NCBI RefSeq assembly: GCF_007991515.1
Contig: NZ_BJYM01000004.1
Coordinates: 186,001 to 250,000 of the forward strand
Direction of reading: 5' to 3'
Source: Oceanobacillus sojae
Lineage (GTDB): Bacteria; Bacillota; Bacilli; Bacillales; Amphibacillaceae
Length of the DNA stretch: 64,000 bases
Made by a program: the position numbers and the translations under genes. The stretch's first letter is position 1; every line of letters begins with the position of its first letter. The notes beneath the pieces were generated by a model that was not told the DNA's origin, ran no database searches, and saw nothing but the letters and a program-made list of their open reading frames with translations. Of this stretch, positions 29,062 through 42,638 are shown in pieces.

Positions 29062-29079
29062 ATAGGAAGTACTTCCTAT
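29062..29079. repeat. 18-bp perfect palindrome
   Basis: ATAGGAAGTACTTCCTAT is exactly self-complementary. It lies two bases before the stem of the terminator shared by the FMN reductase and ohr genes. Its function is unknown; a protein-binding site or RNA-processing hairpin are possibilities. Confidence 0.5.
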
Positions 29080-29080
29080 T

Positions 29081-29118
29081 ACAAAAAACTCCAATCTCAT
29101 AGGATTGGAGTTTTTTGT
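29081..29118. terminator. Bidirectional terminator between FMN reductase gene and ohr
   Basis: A perfect 16-bp stem (ACAAAAAACTCCAATC and its complement) with a 6-base loop. T runs follow on both strands, so it can end the converging transcripts. Confidence 0.92.
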
Positions 29119-29128
29119 AATATGCTTT

Positions 29129-29551
29129 TTAAATCGCTGTCGGTTTCAATTCTACTTCAATATTGCCTCTTGTGGCTTTCGAATATGGGCAAAATTGATG
29201 CGCTGCTTCTGCCAGGTCTTCTGCTTCTTCCTGACTGACGCCTTCAATTTTAATATGGAGAGTGGCTCCGATTTTAAAGCCATCATCTGAAGGATCTTTC
29301 ATGAAATGAACCTCTGCTGTTGTTTCTGAAGTAATATTTTTACCTTTATTGGATGCCATTAAATTAAGTGCACCATCATAACATGCCGCATAACCGGCGG
29401 CAAATAGCTGTTCTGGGTTGGAGCCTTTTTCGCCTGATTTATTGCCAGCCGGATTGACTAAGTTAACATCAATAATCCCGTCATCTGATTTCACATGGCC
29501 GTCTCTTCCATTTTGTGCTGTTGCTTTTGAACTGAAAATAATGTTACTCAT
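29129..29551 (-). CDS. ohr: Organic hydroperoxide resistance protein Ohr
   Basis: Ohr is a thiol peroxidase that reduces fatty-acid and other organic hydroperoxides. Both redox cysteines are present: Cys57 in AAGYAACYDGAL and Cys121 in HQFCPYSKA; the NPEQLFAAGYAAC motif is complete. I choose the ATG at 29551 (140 residues) because the upstream in-frame GTG is only two bases from the AAAGGAG. It lies downstream of, and in the same direction as, a LysR-type gene; the MarR-type OhrR usually paired with ohr is not present in the window. Confidence 0.93.
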   Translation of the reverse strand: MSNIIFSSKATAQNGRDGHVKSDDGIIDVNLVNPAGNKSGEKGSNPEQLFAAGYAACYDGALNLMASNKGKNITSETTAEVHFMKDPSDDGFKIGATLHIKIEGVSQEEAEDLAEAAHQFCPYSKATRGNIEVELKPTAI

Positions 29552-29641
29552 CGAAATCACTGCTCCTTTATAATTTAATCTAAAGGTACTATTTCCTTTA
29601 TTTCATTCCTTTAAACCTTTTTTTCTAAAGTTACTCTATTT

Positions 29642-30508
29642 TTAATCTGCAATAAAATCATAGTTCTCCAATAGATTAAGAAAATGATCAACCTGCGGGA
29701 GCTGACGGATTCCTTCTTGAAAACAGACCCAGGTATCACGTGTCACTGCTTCTTTTTCTAAAAATAAAGGAATATATGGGTAATGCTCTTTGAGATGGTT
29801 CGAGACACTTCCTGGTAGTACAGCCATTCCTATACCCTGCTTCATAAATTGTTTACAGGTTTCAATTTGATCCACTGTCATCTTTTTTTGCGGTTTTATA
29901 TAATTTTGCTGTTCAAATAACCAGCTGTCGACAAGTTCATGCATGCTGTCATCGCTTTTAAAAGAGATTATTGGTCTTTCTTTTATACCGTGCTCCGGAA
30001 AAGGTTCTGTATCAAAAATATAAAGGGGATCATCAAACAAATGCATTGATGTAGTCTCTTTTAATTTATCACCGCGAATAATACATACATGATATTGCTT
30101 ATGGTTTTTTCTGATATCCTCACTGATTCCCGTTACTAAATCAACAGCTACCTTTGGATAGGCAGCCGTATATTCTCCTAAAATATCCGGCAGATAACGT
30201 TGACTGATTAATGAAGAACAAGCAATTGATAGTGTCCCCTTTATTTCTTCTCCAGTCTCTGCTAAACGATTTTTAAATAGATGCTCCTTCTCCACCATTT
30301 CTTTTGCATGCTGAATAACCCGTTCCCCGGCAGGGGTTGGTAATAATCGCTTTGATGTCCGTATAAATATCGTTTCTCCAAAATAGTTTTCCATGTATTT
30401 TAAGCGTTGTGTAACTGCCGGCTGGGAAATGAGAATAGCTTTTGCTGTTCCCCGTATTGTGCCAATTTCATAGAGTTTTAACAGGATTTCATAATCATCC
30501 ATCCGCAT
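29642..30508 (-). CDS. LysR family transcriptional regulator
   Basis: A 288-residue LysR-type regulator. The N-terminal winged helix-turn-helix (about residues 5-62, with TIRGTAKAILISQPAVTQRL) is followed by a periplasmic-binding-like effector domain (from about residue 90). The start is set at ATG 30508 because TGGAGG lies 8 bases upstream; a TTG five codons earlier overlaps that site. It is divergent from a SAM methyltransferase gene, with two direct repeats between them, and upstream of ohr. Its targets are probably these neighbours; the effector cannot be predicted. Confidence 0.88.
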   Translation of the reverse strand: MRMDDYEILLKLYEIGTIRGTAKAILISQPAVTQRLKYMENYFGETIFIRTSKRLLPTPAGERVIQHAKEMVEKEHLFKNRLAETGEEIKGTLSIACSSLISQRYLPDILGEYTAAYPKVAVDLVTGISEDIRKNHKQYHVCIIRGDKLKETTSMHLFDDPLYIFDTEPFPEHGIKERPIISFKSDDSMHELVDSWLFEQQNYIKPQKKMTVDQIETCKQFMKQGIGMAVLPGSVSNHLKEHYPYIPLFLEKEAVTRDTWVCFQEGIRQLPQVDHFLNLLENYDFIAD

Positions 30509-30551
30509 AGGAAAAACCTCCAATAAGTATTAATTATCATTTTTGATTAAA

Positions 30552-30591
30552 ATATAGTATTTTACTTATTTCATTATAGCATATAGTATTT
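30552..30591. promoter_or_regulatory. Direct repeats in LysR-methyltransferase divergent region
   Basis: ATATAGTATTT occurs at 30552-30562 and again at 30581-30591, 29 bases apart (nearly three helical turns). The pair sits centrally between the two divergent starts, where LysR-type regulators usually bind. AT-richness raises the chance of coincidence. Confidence 0.45.
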
Positions 30592-30644
30592 AATTAAGAA
30601 GATTTTCTTTACTTTATATAGAGAAACGGAAGGAAGTATGTTAT

Positions 30645-31406
30645 ATGGATAAGAAGCTTTTAAACAAAGAGTTATTCTCCAAAAGAGAAGATGCTTATGT
30701 CAATAGCAGTACACACAGTAATCCAGCAGCTCTACAGAAAATTTCAGATTGGTTAAAACCAACTAAAGAACAAATTATTTTAGATATTGCTACAGGTGGA
30801 GGCCAGGTCGCAAAAACATTAGCTCCATCCGCCAAACAAGTTATTGCAACAGATTTAACACCAGCAATGTTATCAAATGTCCGAAACAGCATAAATGAAA
30901 ACGACAACATTTTATTTATTATCGCGGATGCCGAAGAACTACCTTTTCTTGATAATTCTATGGATATTGTCACCTGCCGTATCGCAGCACACCACTTTCC
31001 ACATCCTGAAAAGTTTATTCATGAAGCATATCGTGTTTTAAAACCTGGAGGAAAATGTCTATTTGTTGATAATGTCGCTTCCGAGAATGAAGCAGAAGAT
31101 CAATTTTTAAATCAGCTGGAAGAAATGCGTGATCCAAGTCATGAGCGTGCCAAAAAGATTTCTGAATGGAAGGCACTTTTTTCAAAATGCCAGTTTACTT
31201 TGATTCAGGATGACATACGGATAAAAGAACTTCCTTTCCAAGACTGGCTTAATCGTACGGTGGATACGGTGGAAGTAAAACAGCAAGTGATTCATTTTAT
31301 ACAAACAGCAGATAAAAAGCTGCAAAAGTATATACGTTTACAGAAAAAAGAAGATGACATTCATTCCTTTGCCATTGATGAGTGGATTAGTATGTGGGGA
31401 AAATAG
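30645..31406 (+). CDS. Class I SAM-dependent methyltransferase
   Basis: A 253-residue methyltransferase of the UbiE/YcgJ-like group. Motif I is LDIATGGGQVAK (residues 46-57), followed by ATDLTPAML (acidic loop end), IADAEELPFLDNSMDIVTC and LKPGGKCLFVDN. It resembles small-molecule methyltransferases; the substrate is not evident. An AGGAAG lies upstream of the ATG. It is divergent from a LysR regulator that may control it and ends at a bidirectional terminator shared with pyrE. Confidence 0.85.
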   Translation: MDKKLLNKELFSKREDAYVNSSTHSNPAALQKISDWLKPTKEQIILDIATGGGQVAKTLAPSAKQVIATDLTPAMLSNVRNSINENDNILFIIADAEELPFLDNSMDIVTCRIAAHHFPHPEKFIHEAYRVLKPGGKCLFVDNVASENEAEDQFLNQLEEMRDPSHERAKKISEWKALFSKCQFTLIQDDIRIKELPFQDWLNRTVDTVEVKQQVIHFIQTADKKLQKYIRLQKKEDDIHSFAIDEWISMWGK

Positions 31407-31410
31407 TAAT

Positions 31411-31453
31411 GAAAAAAGGATATGCTGCCTCCCCGGCCTCATATCCTTTTTTC
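31411..31453. terminator. Bidirectional terminator between methyltransferase gene and pyrE
   Basis: A 14-bp stem (GAAAAAAGGATATG and its complement) with a 15-base GC-rich loop and T or A runs on both sides. It lies 4 bases after the methyltransferase stop and 3 bases beyond the pyrE stop. Confidence 0.9.
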
Positions 31454-31456
31454 ATC

Positions 31457-32054
31457 TTATAACTTACTTCTCCAGGCAAGAACGGTTTCTTTTTCTGTTT
31501 CTGTAAGCTTGTTTTCTTCTATAAGTAGCTCCAATAACTGATCAAAGCCAGTAATAGAATGATAGCACAAACCAGCCTCTGTAAAAGCTTCCTCTGCTCT
31601 TGGAAGTCCATAAGTGAAAATGGAATATACTGCAGTAATTTCAGCACCTTCCTGCTCCAGTGCCTGTGCAGATTGAATGGAGGATCCGCCGGTGGAAATC
31701 AGATCCTCAATAACGAGTACCTTTTTCCCTTCTACAGATGCGCCCTCGATTTGATTGCCTTTTCCGTGTCCTTTTGGTTTAGAACGTACATATACCATTG
31801 GTAAATCCAATTCTTCCGCTAACCAGGCAGCATGCGGTATACCGGCAGTTGCACAGCCGGCAATTACTTCCGGTTTTGTTTCACTATTTTTCACCATTTC
31901 TGCAAATGCTTTAACAATTTTTTTGCGGACAGCAGGATAACTCATGGTTAAACGATTGTCACAATAAATGGGTGATTTTAACCCGGATGTCCATGTGAAA
32001 TAATTATCTACATTTAATTGTACTGCCTCAATTGCTAATAAATCTTTTGTTACA

Positions 32055-32065
<11 letters not shown>
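31457..32065 (-). CDS. pyrE: Orotate phosphoribosyltransferase
   Basis: PyrE joins orotate to PRPP to give orotidine 5'-phosphate. The PRPP-binding motif [14 protein letters not shown] and the flexible-loop segment [15 protein letters not shown] are present; length 202 is normal. It is the last gene of the pyr operon and overlaps pyrF by 11 bases. Confidence 0.97.
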
Positions 32066-34406
<2,341 letters not shown>

Positions 34407-34410
<4 letters not shown>

Positions 34411-37400
34411 GGTGTCACCTTTTGCTGACTGATTGGTTTTGCAGTAAATGTGGTAGAGTCGATGACGTTAATAATCGCATTAACAGTATCTAGATTGGTT
34501 AAACTTGCGATACCATGCTCTACAGCTTCACGACGGATTAAAAAGCCGTCTGATCTTGGCTTTTGCCCGGAATTAAGTGTATTAATAACAAATTGTACTT
34601 TTCCTTCCTCGATGATAGAAAGTACATTCGGTTCATCTAGTCCGACCTTGCCTACCTCAACAACCGGAATATCTCCTTCTTCACGGATATATGCTGCTGT
34701 TCCCTGTGTTGCATAGAGTAGAAAGCCAAGCTGATGGAATCGTTCTGCTACTTCCAGCATTTCTGCCTTGTCTTTATCAGCAACTGTTAATAATACGCCG
34801 CCTTCTTGCGGAACTTTTAATCCGGAAGCAATAAGTCCTTTATACAACGCTTTTTCTAATGTTTTATCATAGCCGATTGCTTCTCCGGTAGATTTCATTT
34901 CTGGTCCAAGAATCGTATCCACACTGCGCAGCTTTTCAAAAGAGAATACTGGAATTTTCACTGAAACAAGATCCTGCTCAGGTAAAATGCCAGTTTCATA
35001 GCCCATATCGGCTAATTTTTCACCCAGGATACATTTCGTCGCAATGTTTGCCATTGTTACGCCGGTAATTTTACTTAAGAAAGGAATTGTTCTGCTCGCT
35101 CTTGGATTTACTTCAAGTACGTAAACATCTTCATCACGGATAATGAACTGGATATTGATTAACCCTTTCACATTCAGTGCTTGTGAAATTTTTACCGCTG
35201 CATCTAAACATTTTTCTTTAACAGCTTCACTTAAACGCTGTGGAGGATATACGGCCATAGAGTCACCAGAGTGGACACCTGCACGTTCGATATGCTCCAT
35301 AATTCCTGGAACAATGGTTGTTTCTCCATCACAAATTGCGTCTACTTCCGCTTCCATTCCTGTCAGATACTTGTCAATTAAAATTGGATGTGCTGAGTCA
35401 ATGTTATCAGACTTCGCTAAATAGTTTTCCAGCTCTTTTTCGCTATAAACAATTTCCATGCGGCTCCCGCCAATTACATAAGAAGGACGGACAAGGACCG
35501 GATAGCCGATTTGGTTTGCTGTTTCGATTGCCTGATCTAATTTCGGTACTGCTTTCCCTTGTGGACGAAGCAAATCAAGCTCATCCAATAAAATTTCAAA
35601 TTTATCGCGATCTTCTGCCCGGTCTATTGCTTCCAGACCAGTACCTAAAATTTTCACGCCGCGGCGTTCCAATCCGTCAGCAAGATTAATTGCTGTCTGC
35701 CCGCCAAACTGTACGATAACGCCTTCTGGTTTTTCCAGTTCAACTACATGCATGACATCCTCTAATGTGAGCGGCTCAAAATAAAGCTTATCGGAAATAG
35801 TAAAATCTGTAGATACTGTTTCCGGGTTATTATTCATAATAATCGCTTCATAGCCGAGCTCTTTAATCGCAAAGACAGAATGTACAGTTGCATAATCGAA
35901 CTCAATCCCTTGCCCAATTCGGATTGGGCCGGAGCCGAGCACCAGGATTTTTTTACGCTCAGATACTTCTGATTCATTTTCCGTTTCATAAGTACTGTAG
36001 AAATATGGTGTTTCCGATTCGAATTCTGCTGCACACGTGTCTACCATTTTATAAACTGGGAAGATATTTTCTGTTTTTCTTAATGCGTATACCTCATCAA
36101 GAGAGGTGTTCCAGATTCGGGCAATTTGAGCATCAGCTATTCCTAATTGTTTTGCTTGTTTTAACACAGCAGTATCATTTTTATTTTCACTTAATGTTTT
36201 TTCAGTTTCAATAATTTTATTTAAGCTGTTTAAGAAAAAGCGGTCAATTTTTGTCATTTCAAAGATTTCATCAACAGTATAGCCGCGGCGCAGGGCTTCA
36301 GCTAAAAGAAAAATTCGTTCATCATCTGCACGCTTCAAGCGTTTATTCAATGTTTCTTTATCTAATTCTACCGCTTTTGCCAGGTGAAGCTCCTCTGTAC
36401 CCATTTCCAGCGAACGTACACCTTTAAGTAATGATTCTTCCAGATTACGGCCAATCGCCATAACCTCTCCTGTTGCTTTCATTTGCGTCCCTAAACGGCG
36501 GTCGCCTGAGGTGAATTTATCAAATGGAAAACGCGGAAATTTCGTTACCACATAGTCTAATGCCGGTTCGAACATGGAATATGTTTTACCGGTAATTGGA
36601 TTTGTTATTTCATCCAGTGTATAGCCGACTGCGATTTTCGCTGCAATCTTTGCAATTGGATATCCTGTTGCTTTGGAAGCCAGAGCAGATGAACGGCTGA
36701 CACGCGGGTTTACTTCAATTATATAGTATTGGAAGCTGTACGGATCCAGTGCCAGCTGGACATTACAGCCTCCTTCAATTTCTAGCGCACGGATAATTTT
36801 TAAGGAAGCATTGCGTAACATATGATATTCACGGTCACTTAATGTCTGTGACGGTGCAACTACAATAGAGTCTCCTGTATGTATGCCGACAGGATCGATA
36901 TTTTCCATATTACAAACAACAATGGCCTGGTCCTTATGGTCGCGCATTACTTCATATTCAATCTCTTTAAAACCGGCAATATTACGCTCGATTAAGCACT
37001 GGTTAACCGGAGAGAGCACAAGGCCGTTATGTGTAATTTCTCTAAGTTCCTGCTCATTGTAGCACATTCCTCCGCCTGTACCGCCGAGTGTATATGCAGG
37101 TCGTACAATCAATGGATAACCAATTAAATTGGCAAATTCTACAGCTTCGTCCACTGTATGTACTATCTCACTTTCAGGCACCGGCTCATTTAATTCATTC
37201 ATCAAGTTACGGAATAACTCTCTATCCTCCGCCTTTTGAATGGACTCTGGCGCTGTTCCTAAGAGTTGCACATGATGATCTTCTAAAATTCCCTTTCGTA
37301 CAAGCTCCATTGCAAGGTTCAAGCCCGTCTGTCCGCCAAGCGTAGGCAGAATAGCGTCCGGCTGCTCTTTACGAATAATTTTTGTTAAAAACTCTTCTGT

Positions 37401-37607
37401 TAAAGGTTCCATATATACTTTATCTGCAACCGTATTATCGGTCATGATCGTTGCCGGGTTAGAGTTAGCCAGGATAACATAGTATCCTTCTTCTCTTAAT
37501 GCTTGACAAGCCTGTGTTCCAGAATAATCAAACTCAGCTGCTTGTCCGATAACAATTGGACCAGATCCAATTACGAGAATTTTTTGAATATCAGTACGTT
37601 TAGGCAT
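34407..37607 (-). CDS. pyrAB: Carbamoyl phosphate synthase large subunit (pyrimidine-specific)
   Basis: The large subunit makes carbamoyl phosphate from bicarbonate, ammonia delivered by the small subunit, and two ATP. The 1066 residues contain two homologous ATP-grasp halves, each starting with an [26 protein letters not shown] dinucleotide-like motif. Other segments are [12 protein letters not shown] and [14 protein letters not shown], with a C-terminal MGS-like regulatory domain (about the last 130 residues). It overlaps pyrAA by 8 bases and pyrK by 4. Confidence 0.98.
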
Positions 37608-38700
37608 TAATATGAACCTCCTGCTTCTTCTCTTGTTGCTTCATAAGCTCTAAAAATTCATCAAACAAATAATTTGTATCCTCTGGTCCTGGAGATGCTT
37701 CTGGATGATACTGCACCGAGAACGCAGGATAAATAGTATGTCTTACACCTTCTACTGTTCCATCATTGATTGCGATTTGTGTTAATTCAAGCTCCGTATT
37801 TTTTAACGTAGCCGGATTCACTGCATAACTATGGTTTTGAGAGGTAAGGTACGTTTTATCATTTTCTAAATCTTTTACCGGATGATTCGCACCTCGATGT
37901 CCAAACTTCATCTTTTCGGTATCTGCTCCACAGGCTAACGACAGAAGCTGATGCCCAAGGCAGATCCCAAATATCGGCACCTTGCCAAGAATTCCTTTCA
38001 CCATTTCAATTGCCTCTGGTACATCCTTTGGATCTCCAGGGCCGTTAGTCAGCATAATCCCGTCTGGACGAAGGCGGAGAATATCCTCTGCACTGTAGTT
38101 ATAAGGAACAACTGTAATTTGGCAATCGCGTTTTGTCAGCTCGCGCAGAATACCATGCTTTGCACCAAAATCTACTAATACAACCCGACGTCCTCTCCCC
38201 GGAACAACATATGGCTTGCCAGTAGAAGTTTTCTTTACTTGGTCTCTTGGAAATTCTGTATTTCTTAGTTCTTCCACTGTTTTTTCTATATCTTCTTCCG
38301 CTGACACAATAGCTGCTTTCATCGTTCCATGCTTCCGGATGATTCGCGTTAATTTTCTTGTGTCAATTCCAGAAATACCAGGGATATTATTAGCTTTCAA
38401 GAAGCTGTCTATGGTCTCTTCATTCCGAAAATTAGAAGGCTGTTCACTGTATTCTTTAACAATCAACCCATGAATAAAAGGTGTAATTGTTTCGAAGTCA
38501 TCCCGATTTATCCCGTAGTTCCCAATCAAAGGATAAGTCATTGTTACAAACTGACCGCAATAGCTTGGATCAGTAATAACCTCCTGATATCCCGTCATAC
38601 CAGTGTTAAAAACAATCTCTCCTTTAGAAACATTTTCACTTCCAAAGCCATATCCCTCAAAAACTGTTCCATCCTCCAGGATTAAATTACGTTTACGCAT
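37600..38700 (-). CDS. pyrAA: Carbamoyl phosphate synthase small subunit (pyrimidine-specific)
   Basis: This glutamine amidotransferase subunit feeds ammonia to PyrAB. The N-terminal half begins [17 protein letters not shown]; the class I amidotransferase domain has GICLGHQLL (nucleophile Cys) and a His-Glu pair in [11 protein letters not shown]. The frame runs to a TTG at 38721, but GAGGAGGGT sits before the ATG at 38700, which gives the standard 366-residue protein. It overlaps pyrC by 8 bases. Confidence 0.96.
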   Translation of the reverse strand: MRKRNLILEDGTVFEGYGFGSENVSKGEIVFNTGMTGYQEVITDPSYCGQFVTMTYPLIGNYGINRDDFETITPFIHGLIVKEYSEQPSNFRNEETIDSFLKANNIPGISGIDTRKLTRIIRKHGTMKAAIVSAEEDIEKTVEELRNTEFPRDQVKKTSTGKPYVVPGRGRRVVLVDFGAKHGILRELTKRDCQITVVPYNYSAEDILRLRPDGIMLTNGPGDPKDVPEAIEMVKGILGKVPIFGICLGHQLLSLACGADTEKMKFGHRGANHPVKDLENDKTYLTSQNHSYAVNPATLKNTELELTQIAINDGTVEGVRHTIYPAFSVQYHPEASPGPEDTNYLFDEFLELMKQQEKKQEVHINA

Positions 38701-39976
38701 GGTTACCCTCCTCAAATACAACTTTACCGCCTACAATTGTTATGACAGGGAATCCTGTTACCTCCCAGCCATGGAAAGGAGTATTTTTCCCTTTAGATGC
38801 AAATTGATAACGATCAATCTTAGCTGTTTTTTCCAAATCAACAATTGTTAAGTCCGCAGGAGCGCCTTCTTTCATTGTTCCATAAGGAAGTCCGAAAACA
38901 TCAGCCGGTTTTTTTGTCATTCTATCGATTAATTCATGTAAGTTTAAAACATTTTTCTGTACTAAATGTGTGTATAGCAATGGAAAAGCTGTCTCTAATC
39001 CAACGATACCGAATGGAGCTTCTAAAAATCCATTTGCCTTTTCTTCTTCGCCATGAGGAGCATGGTCTGTCGCAATAAAATCAAGGGTTCCATCTAAAAG
39101 CCCTTCAATCAGTGCTGCTTGATCATCCCTTCCTCTTAAAGGCGGGTTCATCTTGAAGTTAGCATCATTTTCAAGAATATCTGTTTCATTCAAAATCAGA
39201 TGATGCGGTGAAACCTCTGCAGTTACTTTAATTCCTGCTTTTTTTGCATCACGGATCACACGGACAGATTCCTTTGTGCTGACATGGCATACATGATAAT
39301 GACAATCAGCTGCTTCTGCTAATAATACATCTCTGGCAATTTGTACAGATTCACTTAAAGATGGAATTCCAGGAAGGTTCAGCCTCTTGCTCACTTCTCC
39401 ATCATGTGTCACCCCGCCATAAACAAGGGAATTATCCTCACAATGAGCAACAATTGCTGCACCGCATGCAGCTGCTTCCTTCATTGCCTGAAACATTTGA
39501 TTAGCTGTCTGAATACCTACTCCGTCATCTGTAAAAGCAAATGCGCCATGTTCGAACAGCTCTTTAATATTTGTACGTTCTTCTCCTTTTAAACCTTTAG
39601 TGATGGAAGCATATGGAAGAACGCGAACTACTCCATCTGCCTTAATTTTTTGCAGCAGCTGGTCTAACGTATCTGCATTATCAGGGACCGGGTTCGTGTT
39701 TGGCATAGAGCAAACTGTTGTGAATCCGCCTCTCGCTGCAGACTGTGTTCCCGTTGTAATCGTTTCTTTATATTCACCACCCGGTTCACGTAAATGAATA
39801 TGTACGTCGATAAAACCTGGTGATACAAGGTTATTTTTTGCGTCGATGGTTTGATCAGCCTGTTCAGTTATCTCAGAAGCTATTTCCCGTATTTTGCCGT
39901 CTTCGATTAAAATCTCACAGTTTACCAGTTCATTAGATGATGTTAAGCGCTTGGCGTTTGTTAATTTCGTTTTCAT
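38693..39976 (-). CDS. pyrC: Dihydroorotase
   Basis: PyrC cyclises carbamoyl aspartate to dihydroorotate using zinc. Metal ligands are in [11 protein letters not shown] and AIVAHCED, and the catalytic Asp is in [14 protein letters not shown]. Length 427 matches the long (type I) bacterial enzyme. A GGGGG seven bases before the ATG at 39976 supports this start, although it lies 44 bases inside the end of pyrB. Confidence 0.96.
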   Translation of the reverse strand: MKTKLTNAKRLTSSNELVNCEILIEDGKIREIASEITEQADQTIDAKNNLVSPGFIDVHIHLREPGGEYKETITTGTQSAARGGFTTVCSMPNTNPVPDNADTLDQLLQKIKADGVVRVLPYASITKGLKGEERTNIKELFEHGAFAFTDDGVGIQTANQMFQAMKEAAACGAAIVAHCEDNSLVYGGVTHDGEVSKRLNLPGIPSLSESVQIARDVLLAEAADCHYHVCHVSTKESVRVIRDAKKAGIKVTAEVSPHHLILNETDILENDANFKMNPPLRGRDDQAALIEGLLDGTLDFIATDHAPHGEEEKANGFLEAPFGIVGLETAFPLLYTHLVQKNVLNLHELIDRMTKKPADVFGLPYGTMKEGAPADLTIVDLEKTAKIDRYQFASKGKNTPFHGWEVTGFPVITIVGGKVVFEEGNHA

Positions 39977-40862
39977 TAATAATCCCCCATTCTTTTAGTA
40001 CATGCATTAAAATGGCCATTCTCACATAGACGCCATTTTCCATTTGTTTAAAAATACGTGATTGTTTACTTTCTACAAGCTTTGTATCAATCTCTACCCC
40101 TCTGTTAATCGGGGCAGGGTGCATAATAATGGCATGCTTCTTCATTTTTGCTGCTCTTTCCATTGTTAGTCCATAGAGAGAAAGATAATCGAAGGTCTCT
40201 GCCTTGTGAATATGACGCTCATGCTGGATTCTTAATAACATAACAACATCTGCAATTTCGACTGCCTCATCCATTGTAATGTACGGGAAGTGCAGAGAAT
40301 CGTCTTCAAAGCCCGGTGCTGCGCTCAAGAAAACATCTGCTCCTAATTTTTCCAGAGCCAGTGCGTTTGATCTGGCAACACGACTATGTTTTATATCCCC
40401 AGCGATAACAACCTTTCTCCTTTTCACATTACCGAATTCCTGGTACATAGTTAATAAATCCAGCATACATTGTGTAGGGTGCTCTTCTTTCCCTGAACCA
40501 GCGTTAATAACAGGGATACGCAGTTGTCCTTCTTCTTCTATTTCATCTATCCAATAATCAGAAGGATGACGGACAATTAATACATCTGCACCAATAGCTT
40601 CAAAGGTCTTGGATGTATCATATAATGATTCTCCTTTTACAAGACTGGATGCTTCTGTATGCAAATCTAACATTTCCAGTCCCAATTTTTTCTGGGCAAC
40701 TTCAAAACTCATTTTTGTTCTTGTACTGGGTTCAAAGAATAGATTTGCAGCAAATAGCTGTTTATTAATCGTAATTGGTGACTTTCTTATCGATTCAGCT
40801 TCTTTAAGAATGTGATTAATCGTTTCTCCCGATAATTGCTGCATGGAAATAAAATGTTTCAC
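39933..40862 (-). CDS. pyrB: Aspartate carbamoyltransferase catalytic subunit
   Basis: PyrB condenses carbamoyl phosphate and aspartate, the committed pyrimidine step. The carbamoyl phosphate site [12 protein letters not shown], the HPTQCMLDL segment and the MHPAPINRG motif are present. I choose a GTG at 40862 (309 residues, starting [11 protein letters not shown] like B. subtilis PyrB), preceded by GGGAAGATGGG; a longer frame to 40925 would run into the attenuator terminator. No regulatory pyrI is present. Its 3' end overlaps pyrC by 44 bases. Confidence 0.95.
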   Translation of the reverse strand: MKHFISMQQLSGETINHILKEAESIRKSPITINKQLFAANLFFEPSTRTKMSFEVAQKKLGLEMLDLHTEASSLVKGESLYDTSKTFEAIGADVLIVRHPSDYWIDEIEEEGQLRIPVINAGSGKEEHPTQCMLDLLTMYQEFGNVKRRKVVIAGDIKHSRVARSNALALEKLGADVFLSAAPGFEDDSLHFPYITMDEAVEIADVVMLLRIQHERHIHKAETFDYLSLYGLTMERAAKMKKHAIIMHPAPINRGVEIDTKLVESKQSRIFKQMENGVYVRMAILMHVLKEWGIINENEINKRQALNII

Positions 40863-40908
40863 GTCCCATCTTCCCTTCTTTGCTATCATTTTTTTTATAA
40901 AATTGTAC

Positions 40909-41003
40909 AAAAAAACTCCCTGCAAAGGTTGCAGAGAGCTAGACGAATGCCCTAATTAAGCATCCGCTTTACTAAACAACCTTTCAAATCTCTCTGGATT
41001 TGA
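40909..41003 (-). promoter_or_regulatory. PyrR-dependent attenuator between pyrR and pyrB
   Basis: The minus strand holds AAATCCAGAGAGATTT (41001-40986), matching the PyrR RNA-binding loop (ATCCNGNGAG). GAAAGGTTG follows, then a terminator CTCTCTGCAACC / TTTGCAGGGAG ending in seven T (40938-40909). GAAAGGTTG can pair with CAACCTTT of the terminator, giving the alternative antiterminator. PyrR with UMP should favour the terminator. Confidence 0.9.
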
Positions 41004-41013
41004 TTAAAAGTTA

Positions 41014-41695
<682 letters not shown>

Positions 41696-41701
41696 TTATT
41701 T

Positions 41702-41730
41702 AGTATGTCAGAATGTGACGAATCTGTCAA
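41702..41730 (-). promoter_or_regulatory. pyr operon promoter
   Basis: Perfect -35 TTGACA (41730-41725), 17-base spacer, -10 CATACT (41707-41702). The -35 overlaps the stop codon of the upstream pseudouridine synthase gene. Transcription would start near 41695, just ahead of the attenuator. Confidence 0.9.
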
Positions 41731-42638
41731 TACATTTTGCGGATTTGGTCGAGTGCCTCTGTAAAGACAGCAGGCGGTGCAGCTTCAAATTCCATCCATT
41801 CCTCTGTCCTTGGATGTATAAAAGCAATTTGCTTCGCATGCAGAGCCTGACCATGTACATCTAATGATTTACGCTGTCCATATTTAGGATCTCCCACAAG
41901 CGGAAAACCAATATATTGCATATGAACACGTATTTGATGTGTTCTTCCCGTCTCCAGCTGACATTCAACATAGGTATACTTAGGAAAGCGTTCCAGCACC
42001 CGGAAATGTGTAACAGCTGGTTTTCCACTATCAACAACTCCCATTTTTTGACGGTCTTTCGGGTCTCTGCCGATAGGTGCATCAATCAATCCAGTCTCAT
42101 GACCAATTTCTCCATGCACAATTGCTTCGTATATTCTTTTTAACTGTTTTTCCTGCAGCTGTTTTGATAAATGCTGATGTGCGAAATCATTTTTAGCTAC
42201 AACTAACAGTCCGCTTGTATCCATATCAATCCGGTGCACAATTCCCGGGCGTTCCACACCATTAATACCTGACAGATCTGTACAATGGTATAATAACGCA
42301 TGTACTAATGTTCCTGTACGGTGTCCTGCAGAAGGATGTACAACCATTCCTTTTTCTTTATTAATCACCAGCAGGTCCTCATCCTCGTAGACAATATCCA
42401 AAGGAATATTCTCCGGATCGAGTACAAGCGGCTTTGTTTCTGGAATTTCCCAACTAATCATTTCACCTGATTGGCATTTTTGATTTGCCTTGACTATTTC
42501 ATCATTCACCTTTACATTGCCTTCTTCAATCCAGCTTTGAATTTGTGAACGCGAATGTTCATGCAGTAAATCAGAAAGAATTTTATCAACTCTTTTTTTA
42601 TGCTCTGTTTCCGTTACTGTGTGCTGGTTTACTGTCAT
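41727..42638 (-). CDS. rluD: RluA/RluD-family 23S rRNA pseudouridine synthase (YlyB)
   Basis: A 303-residue pseudouridine synthase expected to modify 23S rRNA. An N-terminal S4 RNA-binding domain (about residues 14-75) is followed by the catalytic domain with [18 protein letters not shown], whose Asp is the nucleophile, and [12 protein letters not shown]. The family assignment is firm; the exact uridine target (RluD versus a paralogue) is not readable. It overlaps lspA by 4 bases, as in B. subtilis ylyB. Confidence 0.93.
   Translation of the reverse strand: MTVNQHTVTETEHKKRVDKILSDLLHEHSRSQIQSWIEEGNVKVNDEIVKANQKCQSGEMISWEIPETKPLVLDPENIPLDIVYEDEDLLVINKEKGMVVHPSAGHRTGTLVHALLYHCTDLSGINGVERPGIVHRIDMDTSGLLVVAKNDFAHQHLSKQLQEKQLKRIYEAIVHGEIGHETGLIDAPIGRDPKDRQKMGVVDSGKPAVTHFRVLERFPKYTYVECQLETGRTHQIRVHMQYIGFPLVGDPKYGQRKSLDVHGQALHAKQIAFIHPRTEEWMEFEAAPPAVFTEALDQIRKMY

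Noticed and set aside
26743..31453. The accessory patch as a new defence or biosynthetic system
   Set aside because: All members fall in common families (RqcH, FMN reductase, Ohr, LysR, methyltransferase) with ordinary gene lengths; there is no nuclease, toxin, synthetase or transporter to support a novel system.
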